This document shows, piece by piece, positions 18,638 to 28,024 of a stretch of DNA of 64,000 bases. A program made the position numbers and the translations under genes. Every line of letters begins with the position of its first letter. Position 1 is the first letter of the stretch. The notes beneath the pieces are model-generated. The model saw nothing but the letters and a program-made list of their open reading frames with translations. It searched no databases and was not told where the DNA came from. This DNA comes from Waddlia chondrophila WSU 86-1044 (lineage in GTDB: Bacteria > Chlamydiota > Chlamydiia > Chlamydiales > Waddliaceae): the NCBI RefSeq assembly GCF_000092785.1, contig NC_014225.1, forward strand, positions 819,340 to 883,339, in the 5' to 3' direction.

Positions 18638-20152
18638 ATGGAAAGATCTATTTTTTTGTTATTCGTCCTTTTTTTTAACACTTTGACATCTCTGGAACAT
18701 GTGTCTCGCCAACATGTTCAAAAAGCCATTGATCAGATTGACCGATTAGTGATCGAAAGCATGGATCGGCTTTCTGTGCCTGGAGCTGCAGTCGCTGTCG
18801 TTTACAATGGCGAGGTGCTTCTCCTTAAAGGGTATGGAGTGAGGGAGTGGGGAAAAATGGACCCTGTCGATAACGATACGGTTTTCCAATTGGCCTCTCT
18901 TTCCAAGCCGATCACCTCATCAGTCCTTGCGGCAGTTGTTGCAGAAGGCCGGGTGCGTTGGAATAGTCCCGTTATTTCGCTAGACCCTTCATTTAGGCTG
19001 TCTGATGCATGGGTGACTCAACATGTCACTGTAGCCGACCTTCTAAGTCATCGCAGCGGATTGTATGAACATGCCGGCGATCTATTAGAAGATCTTGGAT
19101 ATGATGGCAAAACGATCATTCATCAGTTGAGGTTTATTCCTCGCCTCAACCCTTTCCGTGCAAGCTACGCTTACACGAATTTTGGATTTTCTGAAGCTGC
19201 GTATGCCGTAGCCAATTTTTTTAATACTCATTGGAATACGCTTGCGAATCAAAAGCTGTTTGCCCCGCTGAGAATGAAACATGCAAGTTTCCGTTACTTG
19301 GATTATCAAAATGCTGTGAACAAGGCAGTTGCTCATCAGGTTAAAGAAGATATTCCCATTCTGAAGCATGTCAGGAATCCGGATCCTCAAGCACCTGCCG
19401 GAGGAGCAAGCATGTCGGTCAAAGACTTCGCAAAGTGGATGATCTTCAGTCTAAATGGTGGAACATATAAGAGCTACAGGCTAGTGCCGGAAACTGTTCT
19501 GCTTGAATCGCAAATGCCTTATATTGTCTCTGCTGTCGATCTTTTGGATGACACCATCAATTTTTATGGACTGGGCTGGGGGATTAAATATAACCGTTTT
19601 GGAAATAAGGTCTTAGATCACTCTGGAGCGTTTTCTCTAGGGATTCGAAGCCAGGTTGTTCTTATTCCTGAGTTGAAGGTAGGAATTGCAGTTCTGACTA
19701 ATTCCTACCCGCATGCCCTGCCGGAAGCAGTTACCCAGAGCTTTATGGATTTGATCTATACCGGCAAGATAGAGAAAGATTGGCTTCCGATCATGAACGA
19801 AAAATTTATCAAAGTTATGGGCGATGAACACCGTTTTTATAAGGCTCCTCAAATGTATGTTCCCCATATTGAGCTGGAACGTTATGCAGGGGATTATTAC
19901 AATGAGTTTTACGGGGGAATGCGCATCGTTAGCGAAGAGGATCGGTTAGTTTTAGTCATAGGGCCTAAGTCGTACCGCTTCCCTTTGAAACACTATAATA
20001 AAGATGCCTTTATGATGGAGACTAAAGGGGAAAACAGTGTGGGCGAGACTAAGGTAGTGTTTGAGTTTTCTTCCGACGGCAGCCTTAAGCGTGTCGTTGT
20101 GGATTATCTGAATAATCATGGGCTAGGGGTCTTTTTACCGGTTAAAGAATAG
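18638..20152 (+). CDS. Secreted serine beta-lactamase-like protein (class C/PBP4* family)
   Basis: This protein of about 504 residues has a signal peptide (MERSIFLLFVLFFNTLTS). The beta-lactamase fold carries the three active-site motifs: SLSK (in QLASLSKPITS), the Tyr motif in YTNFGFSEAA, and HSG in VLDHSGAFSLG. Such proteins act in the periplasm as D,D-peptidases, esterases or beta-lactamases; the substrate cannot be told from sequence. About 120 C-terminal residues form an extra strand-rich domain (from about YAGDYYNEFYGGM) of the kind that regulates or anchors related enzymes. The ATG at 18638 is chosen because it starts the signal peptide; upstream only a TTG exists. Confidence 0.85.
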   Translation: MERSIFLLFVLFFNTLTSLEHVSRQHVQKAIDQIDRLVIESMDRLSVPGAAVAVVYNGEVLLLKGYGVREWGKMDPVDNDTVFQLASLSKPITSSVLAAVVAEGRVRWNSPVISLDPSFRLSDAWVTQHVTVADLLSHRSGLYEHAGDLLEDLGYDGKTIIHQLRFIPRLNPFRASYAYTNFGFSEAAYAVANFFNTHWNTLANQKLFAPLRMKHASFRYLDYQNAVNKAVAHQVKEDIPILKHVRNPDPQAPAGGASMSVKDFAKWMIFSLNGGTYKSYRLVPETVLLESQMPYIVSAVDLLDDTINFYGLGWGIKYNRFGNKVLDHSGAFSLGIRSQVVLIPELKVGIAVLTNSYPHALPEAVTQSFMDLIYTGKIEKDWLPIMNEKFIKVMGDEHRFYKAPQMYVPHIELERYAGDYYNEFYGGMRIVSEEDRLVLVIGPKSYRFPLKHYNKDAFMMETKGENSVGETKVVFEFSSDGSLKRVVVDYLNNHGLGVFLPVKE

Positions 20153-20161
20153 GAGTAGATG

Positions 20162-20530
20162 ATGAATCTTTTGCTTGTTTCGGGAACATTTCTATCCGGA
20201 TTAGGTGTCGCTTTAGGAGCTTTTGGCGCACACTATCTCAAAAGCAGGCTCTCTCAAGAGATGCTTGCAATTTTTGAAGTCGGAGTCCGTTACCAAATTT
20301 ACCATAGTTTGGCCCTTTGCCTTTTGGGAATTTTGACTTTGCATTATGCGAATTCCTACCTAAATTATGCAGGGGCATCTTTTTTATTCGGCATTTTGCT
20401 GTTTTCGGGGAGTTTGTATGCGCTTGCGCTTTCGGGCATTAAAGCTTTTGGTGCGATCACTCCTATCGGAGGAGTGTTATTTCTATTGGGATGGGGATTA
20501 TTTATGATAGGAAGCCTGCCCCGCGGTTAA
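20162..20530 (+). CDS. DUF423-family small membrane protein
   Basis: This protein of about 122 residues has four membrane spans and the DUF423 (YgdD-like) hallmark GVALGAFGAHYLKSRLS, then RYQIYHSLALCLLG and GAITPIGGVLFLLGW. The function of the family is unknown. AGGAG at 20151-20155 is better spaced for the second of two tandem ATGs (20162), so that start is given; 20159 is the alternative. It follows the serine hydrolase gene by a few bases and is probably in the same mRNA. Confidence 0.88.
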   Translation: MNLLLVSGTFLSGLGVALGAFGAHYLKSRLSQEMLAIFEVGVRYQIYHSLALCLLGILTLHYANSYLNYAGASFLFGILLFSGSLYALALSGIKAFGAITPIGGVLFLLGWGLFMIGSLPRG

Positions 20531-20551
20531 GCAGGGCAAGCATACTTTAGA

Positions 20552-21280
20552 CTAGTAGAGGCAAGTGCCGATTGAATAGTTATTCATGTTGACGTTGATA
20601 AGAATATTAGGATTCGTCCCGGAGAAAAATCCGTCGTTGATCCCAATGATGACGGTGTCATTTGGAAGCCATGTATTGACGATCGATTGATCAAAACTAG
20701 ACATTTTCCAAATGGAGCCATCTTCAAGATAAATCTCGCGGAATAGGTAGTCGATAGCAACGATCCAATGGGTGTAAGCACCGTTATAGATAGGCCCAAG
20801 ATAAAGATTCACTTTAACTTTCGCACCTGTATTCAGATTGACCAGCTTGTAATCATGAGAAGAAAAGATGCTGTCGTTTGGAACGATAATAATCATATCG
20901 CTTGTCAACCAGTTTAAAGTTTTATAGGCGTCATTTGAACAAACTTTCCAAATGGAGCCGTCTTCAAGTTCAACTGTATCTCCCAAAAATGAAACAGCGA
21001 TGGGAAAATGAAACGCGCCTTCATGAGTGGTGACATAGGTTGCTTGCAGAAAATCTTTTTTAACGATTTTTTTAGCGTTGGCTTCCTCATCTTGCGACTC
21101 TTCTTCGTCTGCTTCTTCCATCTGAACGAGGCGGTCTTCATACATTTTGACTTGTTCCGCGCGGACGACAGCCCTGTCGCCGACAGGAATGCGCTCTTCC
21201 GTTTCGACTTCATCAGCAGACAAAGGCATTGAAAAAAGAGCAAGGCCTAAAAAAACATTTAAGAATTGTTTGGTTTTCAT
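20552..21280 (-). CDS. Secreted protein with an internal domain duplication
   Basis: This 242-residue protein has a clear signal peptide (MKTKQFLNVFLGLALFSMPLSA). A Glu-rich charged linker (residues about 54-72) separates it from two tandem copies of a strand-rich domain. Copy one contains VELEDGSIWKVCSNDAYKT, then LNWLTSDMIIIVPND. Copy two contains IYLEDGSIWKMSSFDQS, then NTWLPNDTVIIGIND. Both copies share LEDGSIWK, a W-L-x-x-D step and I-I-x-x-ND spacing. I do not recognise the fold. It is probably an envelope or secreted protein, and stands alone between convergent and divergent neighbours. Confidence 0.75.
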   Translation of the reverse strand: MKTKQFLNVFLGLALFSMPLSADEVETEERIPVGDRAVVRAEQVKMYEDRLVQMEEADEEESQDEEANAKKIVKKDFLQATYVTTHEGAFHFPIAVSFLGDTVELEDGSIWKVCSNDAYKTLNWLTSDMIIIVPNDSIFSSHDYKLVNLNTGAKVKVNLYLGPIYNGAYTHWIVAIDYLFREIYLEDGSIWKMSSFDQSIVNTWLPNDTVIIGINDGFFSGTNPNILINVNMNNYSIGTCLY

Positions 21281-21363
21281 TACTTAACATCTCTTATTGG
21301 TTGGTTAAAAATTTAAATAGGGATGTTGGCAGACGAAATTTAAGATAAAATTAAGAATGGGTT

Positions 21364-22383
21364 TTAAACCGATAAATTTGTTGAGTGGAGCAGGATTTCG
21401 TCCCACATTTCTTCCAGAACTTTTTGTTGAGAGGGTTTTAGAGGGGTAATGATCATAAAAAAGTCGTCATTAATGGTAAAGGCTGCTTTTGTCCAATTTG
21501 CGGATCCGTTCAACAGCGTTTGATGATCAATGAGAAGGAATTTGTGGTGCAGCAGCTCCGGTCCTTGATTGACTTTTACGGGAATACCTCCTTTAAGCAG
21601 TTTTTCTGCTATCCGTTTACTCACTCCACTCGAGGCGTTTCTATCAAGAACAACCTCTACATGGACTCCGCGCTTTTTGGCTGCAATCACGGCATCGGCA
21701 AGATCGTATCGCGTCCAGGTAAACATCGCAATTCTAATGCTTTTTTCAGCAGACCGGATGAGCTGTTTAATTTTTTCAACGCCTTCGGGGTGATCGGGGA
21801 GAAACCAAAATTCGAGATTTTGACCATTGATGACAGTGTTGAATTGAGGCGCCTTTTCGACACGTCCTTCTTTCTTCATGGTGTTGAATTTTATGAGAAG
21901 GTGGGCGGCCAATTTTGGTGAATAGATCCCCGTTACTAGGTTGCCGTGCATCTTTAACGACGCTGTAGTCAGGTTTGCAGATCCGCACAAGATGGTGTGT
22001 TGATCAACGATGAGAATTTTTTGATGCATCAGTCCTTTATCGTTGTGATAGAAAACATGCACATTTTTACCGATTTTGGATGCCAGGTGCGAAGAGGCGT
22101 TGCGATCGCAGATGATTTGGATATCCACTCCTCTGCCTGCTGCTCGGCGTAAAGAGTTGATCACCTTCTTGTCTCTAAGGCTGTAAATCATGAGGTGAAT
22201 GGATGTTTTTGCCTCTTCGATTGCCTGCGTAAAAGTGATTTGCAAGTCGTGATGGGTTTCTGTTGCATACAACTTAATTGGAGAGCCAGACGACGGAAGA
22301 GAGGCATGAGTGAGCGTGTATCCAAGAAAACTGAAAACGAAAGCAATAAGGGCAACAGTTAGCGTTTTGAAAATTTTACTCAT
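21364..22383 (-). CDS. Secreted phospholipase D-like protein
   Basis: This 339-residue PLD-superfamily protein has two HKD motifs: HQKILIVDQHTILCGSANLT (about residue 120) and HHKFLLIDHQTLLNGSANWT (about residue 278). Each keeps the His, Lys and Asp. A hydrophobic N-terminus (residues 8-28) is a signal peptide or anchor. Superfamily members hydrolyse or transfer phosphodiesters of lipids or DNA; which applies here is open. Chlamydiae carry several PLD-like proteins. The ATG directly follows the recD2 stop codon (TAAATG). Confidence 0.88.
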   Translation of the reverse strand: MSKIFKTLTVALIAFVFSFLGYTLTHASLPSSGSPIKLYATETHHDLQITFTQAIEEAKTSIHLMIYSLRDKKVINSLRRAAGRGVDIQIICDRNASSHLASKIGKNVHVFYHNDKGLMHQKILIVDQHTILCGSANLTTASLKMHGNLVTGIYSPKLAAHLLIKFNTMKKEGRVEKAPQFNTVINGQNLEFWFLPDHPEGVEKIKQLIRSAEKSIRIAMFTWTRYDLADAVIAAKKRGVHVEVVLDRNASSGVSKRIAEKLLKGGIPVKVNQGPELLHHKFLLIDHQTLLNGSANWTKAAFTINDDFFMIITPLKPSQQKVLEEMWDEILLHSTNLSV

Positions 22384-24558
22384 TTAATCTAACGCAGGGT
22401 TGTGTTTTTCCAAAAGAGAGGCCAAAAGGCCTGTATATCGGCTTTTCACTTCGTCGTTGTGGATGGCTATCGCCAGCGCTTTTTTTGTTCCTGCAAGGAT
22501 GACTAGCTTTTTTCCTCTTGTAACTCCTGTATATAAGAGATTGCGGTGCAGGAGTTTGAAGTGGGAAGTATGCACGGGCATGATGATGCAGGGACACTCG
22601 CTTCCCTGGTACTTATGCACAGAAACGGCGTAGGCAAGGACCAGTTCATCAAGATCGGCAAAATCGTAAGAGATCAGCAGATCTTCCATTTTTACATAAA
22701 CTTTCTGATCTGTTTCATCGATTTTTTCTATTCTACCGACATCTCCGTTATAGACTTTTTTGTCATAGTTGTTTCGGGTCTGCATCACTTTGTCTCCTTT
22801 AGCAAAGCGGCGCCCGTATTTGTAAATGTGGTTTTGGCTAGGATTTAATGTTTCTTGCAAAAGATGATTGAGGTTGTCTGTTCCAATGACTCCTTTTTTC
22901 ATTGGAGCCAGCACTTGAATGTCTGTAAAAGGGTCGAAGTGATAAGTTCTGGGAACGCGTTGCGCTGCCAGGGTTAGGATTTGATTGAGTAGTGCGTCTT
23001 TATCTTCTTCGGCAATAAAAAAGAAGTCGCTCTCCTTTCCGTTGTAAAGTTCGGGAAAAATTCCTTTGTTGATCCTGTGGGCATTGGTGACAATCCTGGA
23101 TCCGGAAGCTTGTCTGAAAATTTGGTTGAGTTGGGTAACCGCAAGCGTGCGGGAGGCGATCATGTCCTTGAGTACATTTCCTGGGCCCACGCTGGGCAGC
23201 TGGTCGATATCTCCAACGAAGATCAAACGGGAGTGGTCCGGAACAGCTTTTAGCAAGCTGTACATGAGAAGGGTGTCGATCATGCTTGCTTCATCGATAA
23301 TCAGAAGATCGCAGTCGAGCGGATTTTTTCCGTTTCTTTTGAAGCCTCCGGCGCGGAAATCAAATTCTAGAAGGCTGTGGATTGTTTGTGCTTTTTTACC
23401 CGTGATTTCGCTCATCCGCTTGGCTGCCCGCCCGGTGGGCGCTGCTAAAAGGATTTTGTCGGATAATTTGGATGAAATGGTTAGGATCGCATTTGTGATT
23501 GTGCTTTTACCTGTTCCTGGGCCTCCTGTGATGATCTGCGCTTTTTCGGAAAGCGCCAGAAAAACAGCGGTTTTTTGATTGTCTGCAAGAGTGATTGAAA
23601 GCTTTTCCTGAACCCATTCTAAAGCTTTTTCCCCATCGATACGTCTTAAATGAGAGGCGCCTTGCATGACTCTGAGAAGCTCCTTGGCGATTCCTTTTTC
23701 AGCAATATAAAGAGGTTTCAGCCATAAAAACGTTTGCAGCGCGCCATGATGCACCTGTTCCTGGATCACGATGCTCTCTTCTTGCAGATTTTCGATGTTT
23801 TTTATGATGAGAGAGCTGTCCACTTCTAGTATTTTCGCTGCTTCTTCGATGAATGGATCGCGGGGAAAACAGACATGGCCGTCATTGGATAGCTCAGAAA
23901 GAACATAGAGAATGCCTGCTTCAATTCTTTGTGGGGAATTTTTTTCGATCCCGATTTTTTCCGCAATTTTGTCTGCAGTTTTAAATCCGATTCCATGGAT
24001 GTCTTTGGCAAGCGAATAGGGGGCCTCGGAGACCACTTGAATACATTTTTTTCCATAGACGCGGAAGATTTTTTGGGCATAGACAGGGCTGACGTTATGG
24101 GCTTGCAAAAAGATCATGACATCTCTGACAGATTTTTGCTCTTCCCAGCATTGACGGATCATGTCAACCCGTTTTTCTCCAAGCCCCGGTACTTCCAGCA
24201 GACGCTCGGGCTCTAAGTCGATCACGTCCAGTGTTTCCGTGCCGAATGTACTGACGATTCTCTCAGCATAAACGGGACCGATCCCTTTGATCAGGCCGGA
24301 ACCCAGATATTTTTTGACGCCGTTTAGATCGGCAGGAGCTTCTGTCCTGTACTCTTTGGCTTCGAATTGCAGTCCGTGTGCTGGATGCTTTTTCCAACTT
24401 CCCGTACAGCTGATTGTTTCACCCGGTTGAACAGAAGGCATAAATCCGACGACACAGGTCAGATCGGACTGGCCTGGCTGCTGCATTTTGACGACGGTAT
24501 ACCCATTTTCCCGGCTTTGAAAAGTGATCCGTTCGATGTATCCTTTGATCTGATCCAT
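22384..24558 (-). CDS. recD2: ATP-dependent helicase RecD2
   Basis: This 5'-3' superfamily 1B helicase of 724 residues has an N-terminal OB-like region (GYIERITFQSRENGYTVVKM), helix-hairpin-helix repeats (ERLLEVPGLGEKRVDMIRQC and DIHGIGFKTADKIAEKIG), Walker A IITGGPGTGKST, Walker B DLLIIDEASMID and the C-terminal motif AYAVSVHKYQGSECP. The long N-terminus marks the RecD2 type, which works without RecBC in genome stability. The start at 24558 is chosen from the family N-terminus MDQIKGYIE; the frame stays open to 24819 but that extension has low-complexity, non-homologous sequence. Confidence 0.94.
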   Translation of the reverse strand: MDQIKGYIERITFQSRENGYTVVKMQQPGQSDLTCVVGFMPSVQPGETISCTGSWKKHPAHGLQFEAKEYRTEAPADLNGVKKYLGSGLIKGIGPVYAERIVSTFGTETLDVIDLEPERLLEVPGLGEKRVDMIRQCWEEQKSVRDVMIFLQAHNVSPVYAQKIFRVYGKKCIQVVSEAPYSLAKDIHGIGFKTADKIAEKIGIEKNSPQRIEAGILYVLSELSNDGHVCFPRDPFIEEAAKILEVDSSLIIKNIENLQEESIVIQEQVHHGALQTFLWLKPLYIAEKGIAKELLRVMQGASHLRRIDGEKALEWVQEKLSITLADNQKTAVFLALSEKAQIITGGPGTGKSTITNAILTISSKLSDKILLAAPTGRAAKRMSEITGKKAQTIHSLLEFDFRAGGFKRNGKNPLDCDLLIIDEASMIDTLLMYSLLKAVPDHSRLIFVGDIDQLPSVGPGNVLKDMIASRTLAVTQLNQIFRQASGSRIVTNAHRINKGIFPELYNGKESDFFFIAEEDKDALLNQILTLAAQRVPRTYHFDPFTDIQVLAPMKKGVIGTDNLNHLLQETLNPSQNHIYKYGRRFAKGDKVMQTRNNYDKKVYNGDVGRIEKIDETDQKVYVKMEDLLISYDFADLDELVLAYAVSVHKYQGSECPCIIMPVHTSHFKLLHRNLLYTGVTRGKKLVILAGTKKALAIAIHNDEVKSRYTGLLASLLEKHNPALD

Positions 24559-24664
24559 ATTTCCGACTGCGCAAAATGGTAAGAGTATCAGGATGAATTC
24601 TTCTTGGCTATTAATTCCTCCTTCTTTTAAATAAGAGATAAAGAGAACCTTTTGAGGTAAGATC

Positions 24665-24916
24665 ATGATTGTCAGGTTTTTGCTCTTGGCCAGTTTGATT
24701 TTTTCAATTCCTCTCTTTAGCGAGGAGTATGAAATAGGCGAAAGCGGGGGCGAAGAAGAAGGACTCTGCATTCCTGAAGAAGAGTGCGAATCTGATGAAG
24801 TTTCGTACCGCTGCCGCAAGCGGTGCAGAAATCGCCGTCGTTGTTGCTGGCGCGATATAGATGCTTCTTGGCCCGGGAAGATGGAGAATTCTTTTAGAGA
24901 AGAGATGAGGCGGTGA
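24665..24916 (+). CDS. Small secreted Cys/Arg-rich protein
   Basis: This 83-residue protein has a signal peptide (MIVRFLLLASLIFSIPLFSE). An acidic stretch (EEYEIGESGGEEEG) is followed by a basic Cys-rich segment (YRCRKRCRNRRRCCWRDID). Six or more cysteines in a short mature chain suggest disulfide cross-linking in the envelope, as in chlamydial cysteine-rich proteins, but no family is recognised. Its end overlaps the next gene by four bases, implying coupled translation. Confidence 0.65.
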   Translation: MIVRFLLLASLIFSIPLFSEEYEIGESGGEEEGLCIPEEECESDEVSYRCRKRCRNRRRCCWRDIDASWPGKMENSFREEMRR

Positions 24917-25830
24917 GAGCCGCTCTTATTTTCTTTTTTTCACTTCTGGCATGCGCTTTTGTCAATGCCAGCGACCAAAGGCTGATTTTGCAGCTCTCCT
25001 CAGGAATCAATGCGGAAAGGGGCAATGCTGCTTATCTTTTGGGAATGAGCAAAGATCCCGGCGTTGTCGGTTTGCTTCTTCGTCAATTGCAAGAAGAGAC
25101 GGTCAGAGAAAATAAACTGGTGATTATCGAGTCTTTGAAAAAATTGGATTCCGAAGAGGGATATTACGGTTTAAGCACATTTTACCAAAACGAATCGGAT
25201 AGCGTTGTTCGTCGGAAAGTGATTCAAGCATTGGGAGAAAGCGGAGATCGGCAGTATGTCCCTCTGATCGCAAAAAACCTTGAACAGGCAGAAGCTTTTT
25301 CTGCTCTGAGCCGAATTGACCATCCCGAAGCTGCCAAAGTTCTTTTGACCGCCTATGGTTCAGCCCGCTCCCGTTCCCAAAAAGAACGGATATTGGCTGC
25401 CATCGCTGCGCAAGGAAGAATTGAATCGGTGAAGCCCCTGATTAGCTATGGACAACAAGCAAAAGATCCTTTGGAAAGGGTGTGGATTGCAGAAACACTG
25501 GCTGATCTTGGAGAAGGTGAGGTTCAAGATGCTATTTATCAGTGGTTTCAGGATTCCAATGATAGCATTTCTAAAAGGCGGTTAGTAAAAAGCCTCAAAA
25601 GCATCGGCAGCTCTAAAATGGTTGAAAAATTATCTAAAGATTTAAGAACAAACGATTTAAGCTTGCAGATTGAGATTGTTGAGGTAATGGTTTTTATCGA
25701 TAAGCAAGCTGCAGCTCCTTATTTGCGTTCCTATTATGAAGAGTCGATGGAAAGGCAGGATCCTAACATGTCCAAATTGGAGGCTGTTAAAACTGCCAGG
25801 CTGTACAATTTGCTTAGACAGAATGGCTAA
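24913..25830 (+). CDS. Secreted HEAT-repeat protein
   Basis: This 305-residue protein starts with GTG, overlapping the stop of the preceding gene. The signal peptide is RAALIFFFSLLACAFVNASD. The rest is built of paired helices of HEAT/PBS-lyase type, for example VGLLLRQLQEETVRENKLVI, DSVVRRKVIQALGESGDRQY and PLERVWIAETLADLGEG, each with the Asp-Arg-Ala pattern of HEAT repeats. These are protein-protein interaction scaffolds. The signal sequence places it in the periplasm or outside. It lies 21 bp before dnaG. Confidence 0.75.
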   Translation: MRAALIFFFSLLACAFVNASDQRLILQLSSGINAERGNAAYLLGMSKDPGVVGLLLRQLQEETVRENKLVIIESLKKLDSEEGYYGLSTFYQNESDSVVRRKVIQALGESGDRQYVPLIAKNLEQAEAFSALSRIDHPEAAKVLLTAYGSARSRSQKERILAAIAAQGRIESVKPLISYGQQAKDPLERVWIAETLADLGEGEVQDAIYQWFQDSNDSISKRRLVKSLKSIGSSKMVEKLSKDLRTNDLSLQIEIVEVMVFIDKQAAAPYLRSYYEESMERQDPNMSKLEAVKTARLYNLLRQNG

Positions 25831-25851
25831 GTTGAGGCAAAATAGTCTCTT

Positions 25852-27639
25852 ATGCGTTTATTTACCCAAGAAAGTTTAGAACGGCTGCGGTCGCGGGTTG
25901 ATTTGATTGACGTTCTCTCTTCTCATATGGAGTTGAAGCGTTCGGGCTCGGCGTATAAAGGGTTATGCCCATTTCATGATGAGAAAACCCCCTCTTTTAT
26001 TGTGCAGAAGGGAGAGCGCCACTACCACTGCTTTGGCTGTGGAGAGCATGGAGATGCGATCAAATTCTTGATGACCTATTTGAATCTTGGGTTTCAAGAA
26101 TCTGTTGAAAGCCTTGCAGAGCGTTTCCATGTCCATCTTGATTGCGTAGAGGCGAAAGACCAATACACAGGGCCGAGCAAAGCGGCAATGAAGGAAGCAA
26201 TGGAGATCGCTTCCTGCTTTTTCCATTTTATTCTCCTTCATACTCCGGAAGGGCATGAAGCTTTGCACTATCTCTATTCCCGAGGTGTTTGTTTGGAATT
26301 CATCAAGCAGTTTCGTCTAGGGCTTGCGCCAAAGGTTTCAGGGATGTTGCACAAGGTGTTGCATGAAAAAAAAATCGGCGATGATGTGATGCGCGGGTGC
26401 GGATTGCTTACCCGCTCAGATTCTGGCAAGACGCGTGAATTTTTTTCCGATCGGATCACATTTCCTATTTACCATCCATCCGGATCAGTGATTGGATTTT
26501 CTGCTCGGAAATACCGAGAAGAAACTTTTGGCGGGAAGTATGTAAACACTCCGGAAACCCCTCTTTTCAAAAAGTCGCGTGTGCTTTTTGGATTGAACCA
26601 CTGCCGCCGCCGCATCGTAAAAGAGAGACGGGTCATCATTGTGGAAGGACAGATCGATGCCCTCAGACTCATTTATGAAGGCTTCAATTTTGTTGTCGCT
26701 GCACAAGGGACTGCATTTGGCATTGAACATGCTGCTGAATTAGCAGGAATGGGGGTCAATTTGATTTATCTTGCCTTTGATTCAGATGACGCCGGCAGGG
26801 AAGCTGCGGCAAAAGTGGGCGATCTGTTTCAAATGCGAGGGATTGAAGTGCGCATTGTCTCTTTGCCTGGAGGAACCGATCCTGATACCTTTCTCATGGA
26901 GAAGGGGCCAGAAGCGTTTCAGAAGTTGATGGAGAAAGGGCAGGGGTATCTTGAGTTTTTGGTTGGCCATTTGTCTAGAGGGATTGCAATTGATACTCCT
27001 GCAGGAAAAAATCATCTTGTCAAACATGTCTCAGAGCAATTGAGAAAGTGGGAAGACCCGGTCATGGTGCATGAGAGCTTGCGCAAACTTGCCCGGCTGC
27101 TTCAGGTTCCGGAAGAGTATTTGGGAGTTGGGCAAGAGTATCTGCCCAACACTTTAATCCGAAAATCTGCAAGCGTCGGCTTTGAAGAGGTAGATCCTGA
27201 GAAAATCCTTGAGCTGGATTTTCTCAGATGGCTCATCGTTGTCGGAAGTCAGGAATTTGTCGAAATTGCCCAATTCAATCTTCACCCAGGAGATCTTCGG
27301 CACGAAGGGTGTCGGAGGCTGTACCAAACGTATCTAACAAGTTTGCATAATCATCTTCCTAGCGACTTGCTTTCTCTTATTCAAACTGAGGAAGATCAGG
27401 AACTCGTTGCTGAGTTGATGAGCCGAAAAGTTAATAGAGAAAAAGGAAAAGAGCAATTCGCGCAATCTATCCAACGAATCCTTGACCGTAACTGGATGGA
27501 AAAGCGGGAAGAGATCCGCCGCCGTATTCACAGTGGTCAGCTTAGTGATGAAGAGGCTTTATCTTTACTGAAAACATTTGATGAGTTAAAGAGAAGTAAA
27601 CCTGAGGTCAATCATGGCACAGCATCTCCTGTTTTATGA
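25852..27639 (+). CDS. dnaG: DNA primase
   Basis: DnaG makes RNA primers for replication. The 595-residue protein has the N-terminal CHC2 zinc site (Cys39, His42, Cys60, Cys63; CPFHDEKTPSF then YHCFGCGEHGD), the RNA polymerase core, and a TOPRIM domain (RRVIIVEGQIDALRLIYEGF and YLAFDSDDAGREAA). The C-terminal helicase-binding region is present, with normal length. The next gene starts inside its last 26 bases. Confidence 0.97.
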   Translation: MRLFTQESLERLRSRVDLIDVLSSHMELKRSGSAYKGLCPFHDEKTPSFIVQKGERHYHCFGCGEHGDAIKFLMTYLNLGFQESVESLAERFHVHLDCVEAKDQYTGPSKAAMKEAMEIASCFFHFILLHTPEGHEALHYLYSRGVCLEFIKQFRLGLAPKVSGMLHKVLHEKKIGDDVMRGCGLLTRSDSGKTREFFSDRITFPIYHPSGSVIGFSARKYREETFGGKYVNTPETPLFKKSRVLFGLNHCRRRIVKERRVIIVEGQIDALRLIYEGFNFVVAAQGTAFGIEHAAELAGMGVNLIYLAFDSDDAGREAAAKVGDLFQMRGIEVRIVSLPGGTDPDTFLMEKGPEAFQKLMEKGQGYLEFLVGHLSRGIAIDTPAGKNHLVKHVSEQLRKWEDPVMVHESLRKLARLLQVPEEYLGVGQEYLPNTLIRKSASVGFEEVDPEKILELDFLRWLIVVGSQEFVEIAQFNLHPGDLRHEGCRRLYQTYLTSLHNHLPSDLLSLIQTEEDQELVAELMSRKVNREKGKEQFAQSIQRILDRNWMEKREEIRRRIHSGQLSDEEALSLLKTFDELKRSKPEVNHGTASPVL

Positions 27640-28024
27640 CGGCAAATGCGGAATGTGCGACCACCTCGTTCAGCATGTTTTGAAAGCGGATCGAAGAGGG
27701 CTGTTTTTATTTGCCCCGTTGGATGGAAAGACTGCTGATAAAGTGCTCAAAGAGATCCCAAACGAGATTAAGCAAGCAGACAGCCTCATTTTAATCGAAA
27801 ATTTCCAACAGCGCGATTCCAGTTTGTGGATGTATGGGAGAGGCGCACTCAAGGTTGCTTGGCTGCTTGGAGGTTGGTGGGTATTGTTGGGATGGATCTC
27901 TTTTTTACCTCCCTTCCTGTACGATTGGGGATACCGCTTGGTCGCTAAAAATCGCCGCAAATTATTTTCAAAAAACTCCTGCCGCCTTCCCAAATCCTTC
28001 GAAAAAGAACGATTTCTTCCTTAA
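27614..28024 (+). CDS. DCC/DUF393-family thiol-disulfide oxidoreductase-like protein
   Basis: This 136-residue protein starts with the DCC-family signature LLFYDGKCGMCDHLVQHVL, whose CxxC-type cysteines lie in a thioredoxin-like fold. The family is predicted to have redox activity, with few proven functions. A conserved C-terminal segment LPPFLYDWGYRLVAKNRRK is typical of the family. It overlaps dnaG by 26 bp and so depends on that transcript. Confidence 0.88.
   Translation: MAQHLLFYDGKCGMCDHLVQHVLKADRRGLFLFAPLDGKTADKVLKEIPNEIKQADSLILIENFQQRDSSLWMYGRGALKVAWLLGGWWVLLGWISFLPPFLYDWGYRLVAKNRRKLFSKNSCRLPKSFEKERFLP

Noticed and set aside
23066-23578. 170-codon plus-strand ORF inside recD2
   Set aside because: It is antisense to the helicase motifs of recD2, whose protein is clearly conserved.
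24559-24819. N-terminal extension of recD2 to 24819
   Set aside because: The extra 87 residues are low-complexity and lie before the family start MDQIKGYIE; the region also covers the promoter of the plus-strand gene at 24665.
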